DNA from: Elusimicrobiota bacterium | GTDB taxonomy: Bacteria > Elusimicrobiota > Elusimicrobia > UBA1565 > UBA9628 | Length of the DNA stretch: 7,499 bases | NCBI GenBank assembly: GCA_028871595.1 | Contig: JAGWMT010000152.1 | Coordinates: 1-7,499, forward strand | Reading direction: 5' to 3' | In this document: piece by piece, positions 1-6,817 of the stretch | Layout: the number at the start of each line of letters is the position of its first letter | Position numbering within the stretch: position 1 is the first letter of the stretch | Position numbers and translations under genes: made by a program | The notes under the pieces: model-generated | Told to the model about the DNA's origin: nothing | The model's input: only the letters and a program-made list of their open reading frames with translations | Databases searched by the model: none

Positions 1-200
1 GCGGTCAGTTGGCCGCTGACCGTCCCGTCGGCGTCGATGCGCTCGATGATCCCCTCGAAGCGCCCGCCCTTGCCGTCGAACAGCGCCAGCGACTGCCCCT
101 GGCCGTAGCGCAGGACCTTCACGATGTGGAACGCCTCCGGGCCGGTCAGACGGAACGACTTCTTTTGAATGTCCTCGGGCGCGACGAAGAATTGGGGCAT
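1..200 (-). CDS. rsmE: 16S rRNA (uracil-1498-N3)-methyltransferase RsmE, N-terminal part (cut by window edge)
   Basis: Only the first 66 codons are present; the gene runs off the left edge. RsmE methylates N3 of U1498 in 16S rRNA of the small ribosomal subunit. The visible protein begins MPQFFVAPEDIQ and continues through LTGPEAFHIVKVLRYGQGQ and LALFDGKGG. This is the usual pattern of the RsmE N-terminal PUA-like domain, in which a helix with 'HxxxVLR' precedes the 'LFDGxGG' strand-turn. The catalytic SPOUT domain lies outside the window and cannot be checked. The ATG is supported by a GGAGAGG ribosome-binding site (209-215) with 8 bases of spacing. The start lies 44 bases after the dnaJ stop on the same strand with no terminator seen, so it is probably the last visible cistron of the heat-shock operon. 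rsmE downstream of dnaJ is a common arrangement; prmA, often found between them, is absent here. Confidence 0.85.
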   Translation of the reverse strand, partial: MPQFFVAPEDIQKKSFRLTGPEAFHIVKVLRYGQGQSLALFDGKGGRFEGIIERIDADGTVSGQLT

Positions 201-244
201 GGGCGGCACCTCTCCGGCCCCGATTCTAGCAACCTTTCGGAGGA

Positions 245-1375
245 TTAATCCTTGCCGAAGATGCGGCCGAACACGCCGCCGTCCTGCTTCGCGCCGTCCT
301 CGCCGTGGAGGCTCTTGCGCAGTTCCTCCAGCAGCTCGCGCTGGCGGGCGGTCAGGTCCTTGGGCACGTCCACGCGCACGGTGACCAGGAGGTCCCCGCG
401 GCCGCGGCCGTGCAGCTTGGGCATGCCCTTCTCGCGCACGCGGAACACCGCTCCGGCCTGGACGCCGGACGGGATCTTGACCTTCACCGGCTCCCCGTCG
501 ATGGTGGGCACCTCGGTCGTGCCGCCCAAGGAGGCCGACGCCACGTCCACGCCGGCGGTCACCAGCAGGTCGTCCTCGCGGCGCTCGAAGCGCGGGTCTC
601 CCTGGACCTTCACGTGCACGTACAGGTCGCCCGGCTCTCCGCCGCGCGGCGCGCCCTCTCCCTCGCCGGTGATGCGCAAGGTCGCGCCGTCGTAGATGCC
701 CGGCGGGATCTTGATCTTCAGGTCCGCCTCGCGGCGCACGCGGCCCTGGCCCTTGCAGTCCTTGCACGGGTCCTCGACGATCTGGCCCTCCCCGGCGCAT
801 TTCGGGCAGGTCTGGGCCATGGAGAAGAAGCCCTGGGACAATTGGACGCGGCCGGAGCCGCGGCACTGCGTGCAGCGCTTGGCGCCGGTCCCCGGTTTCG
901 CGCCGGAGCCCCGGCAGGTGCCGCAGGACTCGGCGCGGCCGAACTTGAGGGGAAGCTGGGTGCCGTGGAAGGCGTCCTCCAGGGAGATCGCGGTCTCGTA
1001 CTTCAGGTCCGCGCCGCCGGCGCGCCGCCGCCCGCCGCGGCCGCCTCCGCCGCCCCCGCCGAAGAAATTCTCGAACAGGTCGCCGAACACCTCGTTGACG
1101 TCCACGCCCGGGCCGAAGCCCTGGCCGCCGCCGAAGCCGCCCGCCGCGCCCGCGTTGACGCCGGCCTCGCCGTACTGGTCGTACAGGCGGCGCTTCTGCG
1201 GGTCCGACAGGGCCTCATAGGCCCCGTTGACGCGGCGGAAGGTCTCTTCGGCCTCCTTGTTCCCGGGGTTGCGGTCCGGGTGATGCTTCATGGCCAACTT
1301 CCGGTACGCGGCCTTGATCTCCGCGTCCGTCGCGTTGCGCGCGACGCCCAGAAGCCCGTAATAATCTTCAGCCAT
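245..1375 (-). CDS. dnaJ: Chaperone protein DnaJ (type I Hsp40)
   Basis: Cytosolic co-chaperone of DnaK that binds unfolded clients and stimulates DnaK ATP hydrolysis. The 376-residue length is normal for a type I J-protein and all domains are present. The J domain (about residues 4-70) has the catalytic HPD at 32-34 and ends with YDQYG. A Gly/Phe-rich linker follows (about 73-122), including a run of seven glycines at 106-112. The zinc-binding domain has four intact CxxCxGxG repeats starting at Cys151, Cys168, Cys190 and Cys204. Two beta-barrel client-binding domains and a C-terminal dimerisation segment complete it. The ATG follows a GGGGAGGT ribosome-binding site (1387-1394) with an 11-base spacer. 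It lies 24 bases after the dnaK stop, so the two are clearly co-transcribed. No key residue is missing. The neighbouring dnaK and grpE make DnaJ, rather than CbpA or another J-protein, the firm call. Confidence 0.98.
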   Translation of the reverse strand: MAEDYYGLLGVARNATDAEIKAAYRKLAMKHHPDRNPGNKEAEETFRRVNGAYEALSDPQKRRLYDQYGEAGVNAGAAGGFGGGQGFGPGVDVNEVFGDLFENFFGGGGGGGRGGRRRAGGADLKYETAISLEDAFHGTQLPLKFGRAESCGTCRGSGAKPGTGAKRCTQCRGSGRVQLSQGFFSMAQTCPKCAGEGQIVEDPCKDCKGQGRVRREADLKIKIPPGIYDGATLRITGEGEGAPRGGEPGDLYVHVKVQGDPRFERREDDLLVTAGVDVASASLGGTTEVPTIDGEPVKVKIPSGVQAGAVFRVREKGMPKLHGRGRGDLLVTVRVDVPKDLTARQRELLEELRKSLHGEDGAKQDGGVFGRIFGKD

Positions 1376-1399
1376 GGCTCACCCGGACCTCCCCGGCGC

Positions 1400-3247
1400 T
1401 TACTTCGAATCCTTTTCGTCGACGACTTCCGCGTCCACCACGCCGTCGCCCTTCGGCTGACCGCCTTCCGCCGCGGCTCCCGCGCCGGCCTTCGCCTGCT
1501 CGGTCTTGTACATCTCCTCGGCCAGCTTATGGGACGCCTTCATCAGCGCCTCCTTGGCCTTATTGATGGCGGCCAGATCCTCGCCCTTCATGGCCTCCTT
1601 CAGCTCGGAGATGCCGCGGTCGATGTTCTGCCGGTCCTCGGCGGACACCTTGTCGCCGTGGTCCTTCAGCGCCTTCTCCGCGGAGAACAGGAGCGTGTCG
1701 GCCTCGTTCTTGGCCGCCACCTTCTCCTTGAACTTCTTGTCGTCCTCGGCGAACTGCTCGGCCTGCTTGACGAACTTTTCAATTTCCGCTTTATCCAACT
1801 TATTCGCGGCGGAAATCGAAATATGCTGAGACTTCTTCGTCCCCAGATCCTCGGCCTTCACGCTCAGGATGCCGTTGGCGTCGATGGAGAAGCTGACCTT
1901 GATCTGCGGCGTGCCGCGCGGCGCCGGCGGGATGCCGTCCAGGTCGAACTTGCCCAGCGGCACGTTGTCGGTCGCCTTCGGCCGCTCGCCCTGAAGGACG
2001 TGCACCGTGACGGCCGGCTGGTTGTCGGCCGCCGTGGAGAACACCTGCGACTTCTCGACGGGGATGGTCGTGTTGCGCTCGATGACCGGAGTCATCACGC
2101 CGCCCAACGTCTCGATGCCGAGGGTCAGCGGGGTCACGTCCAGCAGCAGGACGTCCTTGACCTCGCCGGTCAGCACCGCGGCCTGCACGGCCGCGCCGGA
2201 GGCGACGCACTCCATGGGGTCGATGCCGCGCTCCAGCTTCTTGCCCACGTAGTCCTCGACGAACTTCTGCACGATGGGCATGCGCGTCGGACCGCCGACG
2301 AGGATGACCTTGGTGATGTCGGACGCCTTCAGCTTCGCGTCGTTGAGCGCCGTCTCGATGGAGGTCTTGCAGCGCTTGACGATGGGCTCGACGATGGACT
2401 CGAGCTTCGCGCGGCTGATCTTCATGGCCAGGTGCTTCGGCGCGTTGTCCACGGCGGTCAGGTAAGGCAGGTTCAGATCGGTCTCGAACGTGGTCGAGAG
2501 CTCGATCTTCGCCTTTTCCACGGCCTCGCGCACGCGCTGGGTGGCCATCGGATCCTTGCTGACGTCGGCGCCGGTCTCCTTCTTGAACTCGGAGGTGACG
2601 AAGTTCAGCAGGGCGTTGTCCATGTCGGTGCCGCCCAGCTGGGTGTCGCCGGAGGTGGACACCACCTCGAACACGCCGCCGCCGAAGTCCATGATGGTCA
2701 CGTCGAGCGTTCCGCCGCCCAGGTCGAAGACCATGATCTTCTCGTCCTTGCCCTTCTTGTCGATGCCGTAGGCCAGGCAGGCGGCCGTGGGCTCGTTGAC
2801 GATGCGCACGACCTCCAGGCCCGCGATGGTGCCCGCGTCCTTGGTCGCTTGCCGTTGGTTATCATTAAAGTAAGCGGGGACCGTGATGACCGCCTTCTCC
2901 ACCTTGTCGCCCAGGAACGCCTCGGCGTCGCGCTTCACCTTCTGAAGCAGGAACGCGGACAGCTGCTGCGGCGTGTACTCCTTGCCGTCCGGAGCCTTGA
3001 AGTGGAAGTCCGTGCCCATCTTGCGCTTGAAGGCCATGAACGTGCCTTCCGGGTTGGCGACGGCCTGGCGCCGCGCCGGCTCGCCGACCAGCAGCTGCCC
3101 GTCCTTGGCGAACGCCACGTAGGACGGGAACGCCTTGCCGCCCACGGACGTGCCCTCGGCCGACGGGATGATGGTGGTCTTGCCGCCCTCCATCACCGAC
3201 GCCGCCGTGTTCGAAGTGCCCAAGTCGATTCCGATAATCTTGCTCAT
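1400..3247 (-). CDS. dnaK: Chaperone protein DnaK (Hsp70), variant with extended GGKAFPS loop
   Basis: ATP-driven Hsp70 chaperone of the cytosol, 615 residues, full length. The nucleotide-binding domain carries the phosphate-1 motif IGIDLGTSN (5-13), VPAYFND (123-129), the catalytic-type Lys74 (AFKRK), NEPTAA (151-156), the phosphate-2 motif [10 protein letters not shown] (175-184) and the adenosine motif [10 protein letters not shown] (315-324). The interdomain linker DVLLLDVTP is at 365-373. The substrate-binding beta domain and helical lid follow, and the tail ends in the usual VVDAE motif (603-607). Two features are unusual. GTSN replaces the common GTTN, and the loop after IPSAEG is four residues longer (SVGGKAFPS, 34-42) than the usual 'AEGxRTTPS'. 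The region after KRKMG (74-78) is short, as in Gram-positive and archaeal DnaK, lacking the roughly 25-residue insert of Gram-negative Hsp70. The start is fixed by AGGAGGA (3254-3260) 6 bases upstream of the ATG. The ATG lies 43 bases after the grpE stop. Confidence 0.98.
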   Translation of the reverse strand: MSKIIGIDLGTSNTAASVMEGGKTTIIPSAEGTSVGGKAFPSYVAFAKDGQLLVGEPARRQAVANPEGTFMAFKRKMGTDFHFKAPDGKEYTPQQLSAFLLQKVKRDAEAFLGDKVEKAVITVPAYFNDNQRQATKDAGTIAGLEVVRIVNEPTAACLAYGIDKKGKDEKIMVFDLGGGTLDVTIMDFGGGVFEVVSTSGDTQLGGTDMDNALLNFVTSEFKKETGADVSKDPMATQRVREAVEKAKIELSTTFETDLNLPYLTAVDNAPKHLAMKISRAKLESIVEPIVKRCKTSIETALNDAKLKASDITKVILVGGPTRMPIVQKFVEDYVGKKLERGIDPMECVASGAAVQAAVLTGEVKDVLLLDVTPLTLGIETLGGVMTPVIERNTTIPVEKSQVFSTAADNQPAVTVHVLQGERPKATDNVPLGKFDLDGIPPAPRGTPQIKVSFSIDANGILSVKAEDLGTKKSQHISISAANKLDKAEIEKFVKQAEQFAEDDKKFKEKVAAKNEADTLLFSAEKALKDHGDKVSAEDRQNIDRGISELKEAMKGEDLAAINKAKEALMKASHKLAEEMYKTEQAKAGAGAAAEGGQPKGDGVVDAEVVDEKDSK

Positions 3248-3290
3248 AATGTGTCCTCCTGAAATGGTGTCAGGCCTACGGTTGTTACGG

Positions 3291-3788
3291 TTATTGCTTC
3301 TTCTGCAGACGCACTTTTGCCGTGCGCAGCACTTTGTCGCCCATGAGGAAGCCCGCCTGAAGTACATCGGCGACCACCCCTTCCTCGAAGCCCGGCTCAT
3401 CCACGAAGCCGAAGGCTTCCTGGGTGTGCGGATCGAACGGCTTACCAATCGGGTCCATCTGCTTCACGCCTTCCTCGCGGAACAGCTTGTCGTACTCTCG
3501 AAAAATCGCATCAAGCCCCGTCGCCAACGGCGTGCCCGCGTGCCCCGTCTTCACTTCCTGGTGGGCGTGCCTCAACAGATCAAACAACGGAAGCAACTTC
3601 GCCAACACTTCCGCCCGTCCCAGCTTGAACCACTCGGGCTTCTCGCGGTCCACCCGTTTGCGGTAATTCTCGAACTCGGCCTTCAACCGCAGAAGCTGAT
3701 CGTAGTAGTCCGGCTCCGACGCTTTCGGCGTCCCATCGGCCGCGTCTTCCGCAGCGACGTCCTCGGCGTTCCTCACTTCCTCGCTCAC
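3291..3788 (-). CDS. grpE: Nucleotide exchange factor GrpE
   Basis: Homodimeric nucleotide exchange factor that releases ADP from DnaK and also acts as a thermosensor in characterised members. From the GTG start it is 165 residues, shorter than E. coli GrpE (197), mainly because the N-terminal tail is short. Residues 1-27 are acidic and probably disordered. A long helix begins near [18 protein letters not shown] (28-45) and runs through the four-helix-bundle region. The C-terminal beta-wing contains [13 protein letters not shown] (117-129), [19 protein letters not shown] (137-155) and ends AKVRLQKKQ. The motif order matches the family throughout. The GTG at 3788 is preferred because GGAGG lies 7 bases upstream. 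This start overlaps the hrcA stop as GTGA, which implies translational coupling. An in-frame GTG seven codons earlier has no comparable ribosome-binding site. It lies between hrcA and dnaK in the repressor-led heat-shock operon. Confidence 0.95.
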   Translation of the reverse strand: MSEEVRNAEDVAAEDAADGTPKASEPDYYDQLLRLKAEFENYRKRVDREKPEWFKLGRAEVLAKLLPLFDLLRHAHQEVKTGHAGTPLATGLDAIFREYDKLFREEGVKQMDPIGKPFDPHTQEAFGFVDEPGFEEGVVADVLQAGFLMGDKVLRTAKVRLQKKQ

Positions 3789-4873
3789 AGCCCTTCCTCC
3801 AAATCCCACTCGCGCAGCCGCGCCTCGACCAGGCGCCCGACGTAATCCACCAAACCCATCATCTTCGAGTACTCCATGCGCTTGGAGCCCAGCACGCCCA
3901 GGACGCCCAGCACCTGGTCGCCGTGGCGGTACACGTGAGTCACCAGACTGGCCGACTTCAGCTCCGGCAGGCCCGACTCCTCGCCGATGCGCACGCGCAC
4001 GCGGGAAATTTTTCCGGGCGTGGAGGGCAGCTTCAACTCGTCCTCCAAGAGGCTGGCCAGCCGGCTCTTCTCGCCCATGACTCTCATCAGGGACTGCACC
4101 GTCTTCAAATCGCCGAACTGGTCGGCGTTGCTCAAGATATTATCGGCCCCGTCCACGTACAGCGACTCGGGCGAGACCACGCGGCCCACCTCGGTCAGAA
4201 GCTCCCCGGCCAGGGACGTCAGTTCCTGGAACTCGCGTTCCATCTGTGAGAGCTTCGACATCACGGTCTTCTGCGCCACGTCCACGCTGCAGCCGCGGAC
4301 GTGCTCGTTCAGAAAGCGGTTCAGCACGTTGACCTGCTTGGCGCTGGGCGCGAAACCCAGGGAAATCGGCCAATGGCGGACCAGACCGGATTCGGTCACC
4401 AGCACGCCCAGCACGTTGCGGCCGCCCAACGGGATCAACTCCAGGCGCTTGATCGCCTGACGGTTCATCTGCGGCGAGAGCACGATGCCGGCGCTGTGGG
4501 ACACGCGCGAGAGCAGGCGAGACGTCTCCGACAGCAAGGTGTCCAGCTCCTCGATGCGGCTCTTATACTGCTCCTCGATGTTCTGCTTCTCGCCCGAGGC
4601 CAGGCGCTGGACGTCGGACAGGTAGTCCACGAAGAAGCGATAGCCCTTGTCGGTGGGCTCGCGGCCGGCCGAGGTGTGCGCCTGATGCAGGAACCCTTCG
4701 TTCTCCAGCTCCTGCAGGATGCTGCGGATGGTGGCGCTCGACAGGTCCAGACCCGCCTCCTCGGCGATCAAGGACGAGGACACCGGCTTGGAGGTCTTGA
4801 TGTAATAGTGCACGATCCACTGGAGAAGGTGGCGCTTGCGTTCCTGAACGACTTCGGGCTTCAGTTGGCGCAT
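3785..4873 (-). CDS. hrcA: Heat-inducible transcription repressor HrcA
   Basis: Repressor that binds CIRCE operators and silences chaperone genes until heat stress titrates it. It is 362 residues, within the family range. The N-terminal winged helix-turn-helix covers about residues 5-65, with the helix-turn-helix at PVSSSLIAEEAGLDLSSATIR (30-50). The family signature HTSAGREPTDKGYRFFVDYL is at 66-85. A GAF-like dimerisation core follows, including GIVLSP and the C-terminal GVLGVLGSKRMEYSKMMGLVDY stretch typical of HrcA. The recognition-helix segment after SATIR reads SILQELE, whereas many HrcA proteins have NEMADLE. This may relate to the altered operator upstream. The ATG is supported by GAGGT (4881-4885), 7 bases away. 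It is the first gene of the operon, directly behind its own CIRCE operator, so autoregulation is very likely. Its stop codon overlaps the grpE start. Confidence 0.96.
   Translation of the reverse strand: MRQLKPEVVQERKRHLLQWIVHYYIKTSKPVSSSLIAEEAGLDLSSATIRSILQELENEGFLHQAHTSAGREPTDKGYRFFVDYLSDVQRLASGEKQNIEEQYKSRIEELDTLLSETSRLLSRVSHSAGIVLSPQMNRQAIKRLELIPLGGRNVLGVLVTESGLVRHWPISLGFAPSAKQVNVLNRFLNEHVRGCSVDVAQKTVMSKLSQMEREFQELTSLAGELLTEVGRVVSPESLYVDGADNILSNADQFGDLKTVQSLMRVMGEKSRLASLLEDELKLPSTPGKISRVRVRIGEESGLPELKSASLVTHVYRHGDQVLGVLGVLGSKRMEYSKMMGLVDYVGRLVEARLREWDLEEGL
3796..3800 (-). promoter_or_regulatory. Ribosome-binding site that decides the grpE GTG start
   Basis: The minus strand reads GGAGG, then 7 bases, then the GTG whose first four bases (GTGA) overlap the hrcA TGA. 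The spacing is ideal for this GTG and too short for any start further upstream, so it fixes the start at 3788. The site lies inside the last codons of hrcA, consistent with coupled translation of repressor and GrpE. Confidence 0.8.
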
Positions 4874-4892
4874 ATCGTGGACCTCGCCGAAA

Positions 4893-4919
4893 TTGGCAGT
4901 CAGTTTCAGCGACTGCTAA
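4893..4919 (-). promoter_or_regulatory. CIRCE operator (HrcA binding site), variant arms
   Basis: On the minus strand the arms are TTAGCAGTC and GACTGCCAA, separated by exactly 9 bases. The canonical CIRCE is TTAGCACTC-N9-GAGTGCTAA, so 15 of 18 arm positions match. The arms are complementary to each other at 8 of 9 positions. One deviation is symmetric: C to G in the left arm and G to C in the right arm, so dyad symmetry is kept. The site starts one base after the -10 hexamer and spans the predicted transcription start near 4914. It ends 19 bases before the hrcA ATG, an ideal repressor position. Confidence 0.93.
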
Positions 4920-4920
4920 C

Positions 4921-4949
4921 ATTATAAACCAGCCCGAAAATATTGTCAA
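4921..4949 (-). promoter_or_regulatory. Vegetative sigma-70-type promoter of the hrcA-grpE-dnaK-dnaJ operon
   Basis: On the minus strand a perfect TTGACA (4949-4944) is followed by a 17-base spacer and a perfect TATAAT (4926-4921). The predicted transcription start is near 4914, inside the CIRCE operator, giving a leader of about 41 bases before the hrcA ATG. A full-consensus promoter overlapped by an operator fits housekeeping sigma factor transcription controlled by HrcA repression, rather than an alternative heat-shock sigma factor. Confidence 0.92.
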
Positions 4950-4969
4950 TCCCCCGCCGCGACTGCTGA
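4943..4969 (-). promoter_or_regulatory. Possible second, degenerate CIRCE-like operator over the -35 box
   Basis: Exactly 50 bp upstream of the main CIRCE the same geometry recurs. On the minus strand TCAGCAGTC, then 9 bases, then GATTGACAA. Compared with the main site the arms match at 8 of 9 and 7 of 9 positions, and the first two spacer bases (GC) are also shared. The right arm contains the -35 TTGACA. Self-complementarity is poor (5 of 9), so it would be a weak site at best, and part of the match is imposed by the consensus -35. It starts immediately after the stop codon of the upstream membrane-protein gene. Confidence 0.35.
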
Positions 4970-4970
4970 T

Positions 4971-6518
4971 TTAGCGGGCTTCCAATCGCGCCAGGGCGGC
5001 GGACCAGGAAAGCACGTGAAGGGACGTCGGAGATTGGGCCAAGGCCAGTTTGACGTCATGCCGCAAGGCCCCCATCGGCGGCGGAGCCGCCAGGAGGTCT
5101 GGTCCGGTCGTGAGGTGCCTTAACATTTGATAGCCCGCCGGGGCGAGCCTCCCGTCCGGCCCGTCTTTCTTCACATATATCGCCGCCCGATCGTCCAAAT
5201 AGACCATCGTCCACCGATGATCTTGGGCCAAGGTGAGCCCGAAAGGCCCCCCGCGGGCGTCGGTCATGGCCCATGCGAAATGATATTTTCCGTCCAAATC
5301 CGCGAACGCCGCCGGATCCGTCTCGGCCTTCCACGCGCGTTCCATGAAATCGATCGGATAAAGATACGCCGTACGGCCGTCGATAAACACCTTCCGGTCC
5401 GGAAAGCGCCAAATGAGATAGCCGCCGAAGGCCAGATTGTTCCAGACGGGACCTTCCAGATGATGGGCTTCCGCGTAGTCGCAAGCGGCCACCGGCAGCC
5501 ACGACGGATCGAAGCCCGTCCCCAACGGCGCCACTTGCTGGGCCATCAAGCCAAACGGAGCGACCAGGGCCGCCGCCGCGGCCACACATGGGAGGGAGCG
5601 CTTCCCACGGACGTATGGCCACAACTCTCGGACGATCAGGGGGGCCGAAACGACGATGAACACCGGCGTCAGTCGAAACCTCAGGAGCGACGCCGCCATG
5701 AAAATGCCGATCAAAACCCGGGAGAATATATCCCGGGACCGAACGGCGGCCGCGACGGACAGGCCCATCAGCGCGAGAACGGCCGGATCGTAATGAATAA
5801 GCAGATCGTAGGACGCCGGGGTCCATTCGGTCAGGAAGCGCGAATGGTCCGCGATGCGCAGCGGTCCTAAAAATATTCCGGGACCGAACGAGCAAAGACA
5901 TGTCGCGACGACGGCCGCCGCGGCAATACGACGGTCTTTTTCGGCGGAGACGATCGCGTACAGCGCGATGATCCCGGCGCCGATGATGGCGAAGCCGTGC
6001 ACGTTCGCCCAGAGGATTTGCAGAGGAATCAGGGCGAAGATGAAACGCCTGTCGCCGCTTTTTCGATGGCGCTCGATCAAGAACATCTCCCCCGCCAGGA
6101 TCGGGAAGCCGAGCGTCGCGGGGCGGACCAGCAACCAGGGGCCGAGGGCGATCAACGACAATGCCAACACGAAGCCGCCGAATACGAACGATTCACGGTC
6201 GTCCGGACTTCTCATCAGCCGCAAAAGAACGAGGACGCACAGAAGCAGAAGGACATGGAGGCCCAACGACGGGGACACGCGGTGGGCCATATAAAGAACG
6301 ACGTCGGACAGATACTCGTACGGCACGTATTTCCCGGGGAAAGTGAATGAAAACGCATCCCCCGGCAAGAACGAATGGGTGGATAGAACCGCGCGGCCGA
6401 CGGCGAGGTGCCAGGGCAGGTCGGGGTCAGGCAATTTACGAAACGCCGCCGCCGCGGCCCCGGCCAGGAGGCCCAGGCCGATCGTCGTCTTGGCCAGACG
6501 GTCGGAAAACGGTTTCAC
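4971..6518 (-). CDS. Multi-pass membrane protein, GT-C glycosyltransferase-like, function unassigned
   Basis: A 515-residue integral membrane protein. A first hydrophobic segment (about 12-26) leads into a predicted external loop with DPDLPWH (31-37), FSFTFPGKYVPYEYLSD (56-72) and then about eight to ten more hydrophobic segments up to about residue 328. Further landmarks are WANVHGF (170-176), EWTP (231-234) and a soluble C-terminal part with VWNNLAFGGYLIWRFPDRK and FIDGR (358-382). This series (acidic DPDLxWH loop, WxNxHG, EWxP, NDLxxGGYLIWRFP-like) is one I recognise from uncharacterised bacterial membrane proteins that resemble lipid-linked-sugar glycosyltransferases of the GT-C fold. Donor and acceptor cannot be inferred. 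The start is a GTG with no clear ribosome-binding site. The upstream frame stays open for at least 40 codons without ATG, GTG or TTG, and the next internal Met (77) would delete the conserved loop. It precedes hrcA on the same strand, 97 bases away, but hrcA has its own promoter. Confidence 0.75.
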   Translation of the reverse strand: MKPFSDRLAKTTIGLGLLAGAAAAAFRKLPDPDLPWHLAVGRAVLSTHSFLPGDAFSFTFPGKYVPYEYLSDVVLYMAHRVSPSLGLHVLLLLCVLVLLRLMRSPDDRESFVFGGFVLALSLIALGPWLLVRPATLGFPILAGEMFLIERHRKSGDRRFIFALIPLQILWANVHGFAIIGAGIIALYAIVSAEKDRRIAAAAVVATCLCSFGPGIFLGPLRIADHSRFLTEWTPASYDLLIHYDPAVLALMGLSVAAAVRSRDIFSRVLIGIFMAASLLRFRLTPVFIVVSAPLIVRELWPYVRGKRSLPCVAAAAALVAPFGLMAQQVAPLGTGFDPSWLPVAACDYAEAHHLEGPVWNNLAFGGYLIWRFPDRKVFIDGRTAYLYPIDFMERAWKAETDPAAFADLDGKYHFAWAMTDARGGPFGLTLAQDHRWTMVYLDDRAAIYVKKDGPDGRLAPAGYQMLRHLTTGPDLLAAPPPMGALRHDVKLALAQSPTSLHVLSWSAALARLEAR

Positions 6519-6551
6519 GCGATGAACACCGTAGCAATTACGGCCGGGCCC

Positions 6552-6580
6552 TTGTGACCGGAGAGGATTCCGTCTATATT
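6552..6580 (+). promoter_or_regulatory. Candidate promoter of the small prepilin gene (leaderless geometry)
   Basis: TTGTGA (6552-6557, 4 of 6 consensus) is followed by 17 bases and TATATT (6575-6580, 5 of 6). The seventh base after the -10 is the A of the ATG at 6587, so initiation at the usual distance would give an mRNA with no leader. The lack of a properly spaced Shine-Dalgarno sequence agrees with this. It is a sequence match only. Confidence 0.5.
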
Positions 6581-6586
6581 GGGAGA

Positions 6587-6754
6587 ATGAACCGGCGCGG
6601 TCAGGCGTCCGCCGAGTACATGTTTCTTCTCTGCACGGTTCTGATGGTGGCCGTGATGATGGGGGCGTTGATCTCCAAATACGGGCAGACCTTGCTCGAC
6701 AACGTGGGCGACAAGATACTGGACGCGATGATCACGCTGGCGATGCCTTATTAG
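6587..6754 (+). CDS. Small Flp-type / class III signal peptide prepilin
   Basis: A 55-residue protein with type IV prepilin architecture. A short basic leader MNRRG precedes the cleavage context G|QASAEY (5-11). Glu10 is the +5 glutamate of the mature protein and Tyr11 the following tyrosine, as in Flp/Tad pilins (G|xxxxEY) and the Q-x-S-x-E class III signal peptides. A single hydrophobic helix runs from about Tyr11 to Ile29, then a 26-residue amphipathic tail rich in Leu, Asp and Lys. Cleavage would leave 50 residues. Such proteins polymerise into thin surface pili or act as minor pilins after processing by a TadV/EppA-type peptidase; neither assembly genes nor the peptidase are in this window. 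GGGAGA touches the ATG, too close for a normal ribosome-binding site. An in-frame GTG 11 codons upstream would give an acidic leader atypical of prepilins, so the ATG is preferred. It diverges from the membrane-protein gene and converges on clpP. Confidence 0.8.
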   Translation: MNRRGQASAEYMFLLCTVLMVAVMMGALISKYGQTLLDNVGDKILDAMITLAMPY

Positions 6755-6774
6755 GTTCCCCGGAAATGAAGCGA

Positions 6775-6795
6775 CCCGGCTCCGAAGGAGCCGGG
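6775..6795. terminator. Perfect 9-bp hairpin between convergent genes, probable bidirectional terminator
   Basis: CCCGGCTCC and GGAGCCGGG are perfect inverted arms around a 3-base loop (GAA on plus, TTC on minus). It lies 20 bases after the prepilin stop and 22 bases after the clpP stop. No strong T tract follows on either strand; the minus strand continues TCGCTTCATTTCC, the plus strand stays GC-rich. It can act as a terminator or 3'-end stabiliser for both transcripts, but a classical intrinsic terminator is not proven. Confidence 0.6.
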
Positions 6796-6817
6796 CCGCA
6801 CGGGGCGCGAAGCGACC

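Noticed and set aside
1024..1060. Dense C-run on plus (G-run on minus) as a possible G-quadruplex.
   Set aside because: It encodes the poly-glycine linker of DnaJ, and the G runs are mostly too short; codon bias explains it.
305..3262. A 985-codon open frame on the plus strand running opposite dnaJ and dnaK.
   Set aside because: It is exactly antisense to two certain genes and its translation is low-complexity (Ala, Leu, Arg, Gly, His). Long antisense frames opposite dnaK are a well-known by-product of GC-rich codon use.
3248..3448. Upstream extension of the dnaK frame by 67 codons.
   Set aside because: It overlaps grpE in another frame. The ATG at 3247 has a strong Shine-Dalgarno sequence and gives the conserved DnaK N-terminus.
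3789..3809. An earlier GTG start for grpE at 3809.
   Set aside because: It lies deeper in hrcA, and the GGAGG at 3796-3800 falls inside this extension and serves the GTG at 3788.
5056..5901. A 281-codon minus-strand frame, and plus-strand frames at 5127-5870, within the membrane-protein gene.
   Set aside because: Their translations are rich in Arg, Gly and Pro without family features, whereas the 515-residue frame has membrane segments and conserved motifs.
6554..6586. In-frame GTG start 11 codons upstream for the prepilin.
   Set aside because: It adds an acidic segment (TGEDSV) before the basic leader, which is atypical of prepilins, and it lies within the candidate -35 hexamer.
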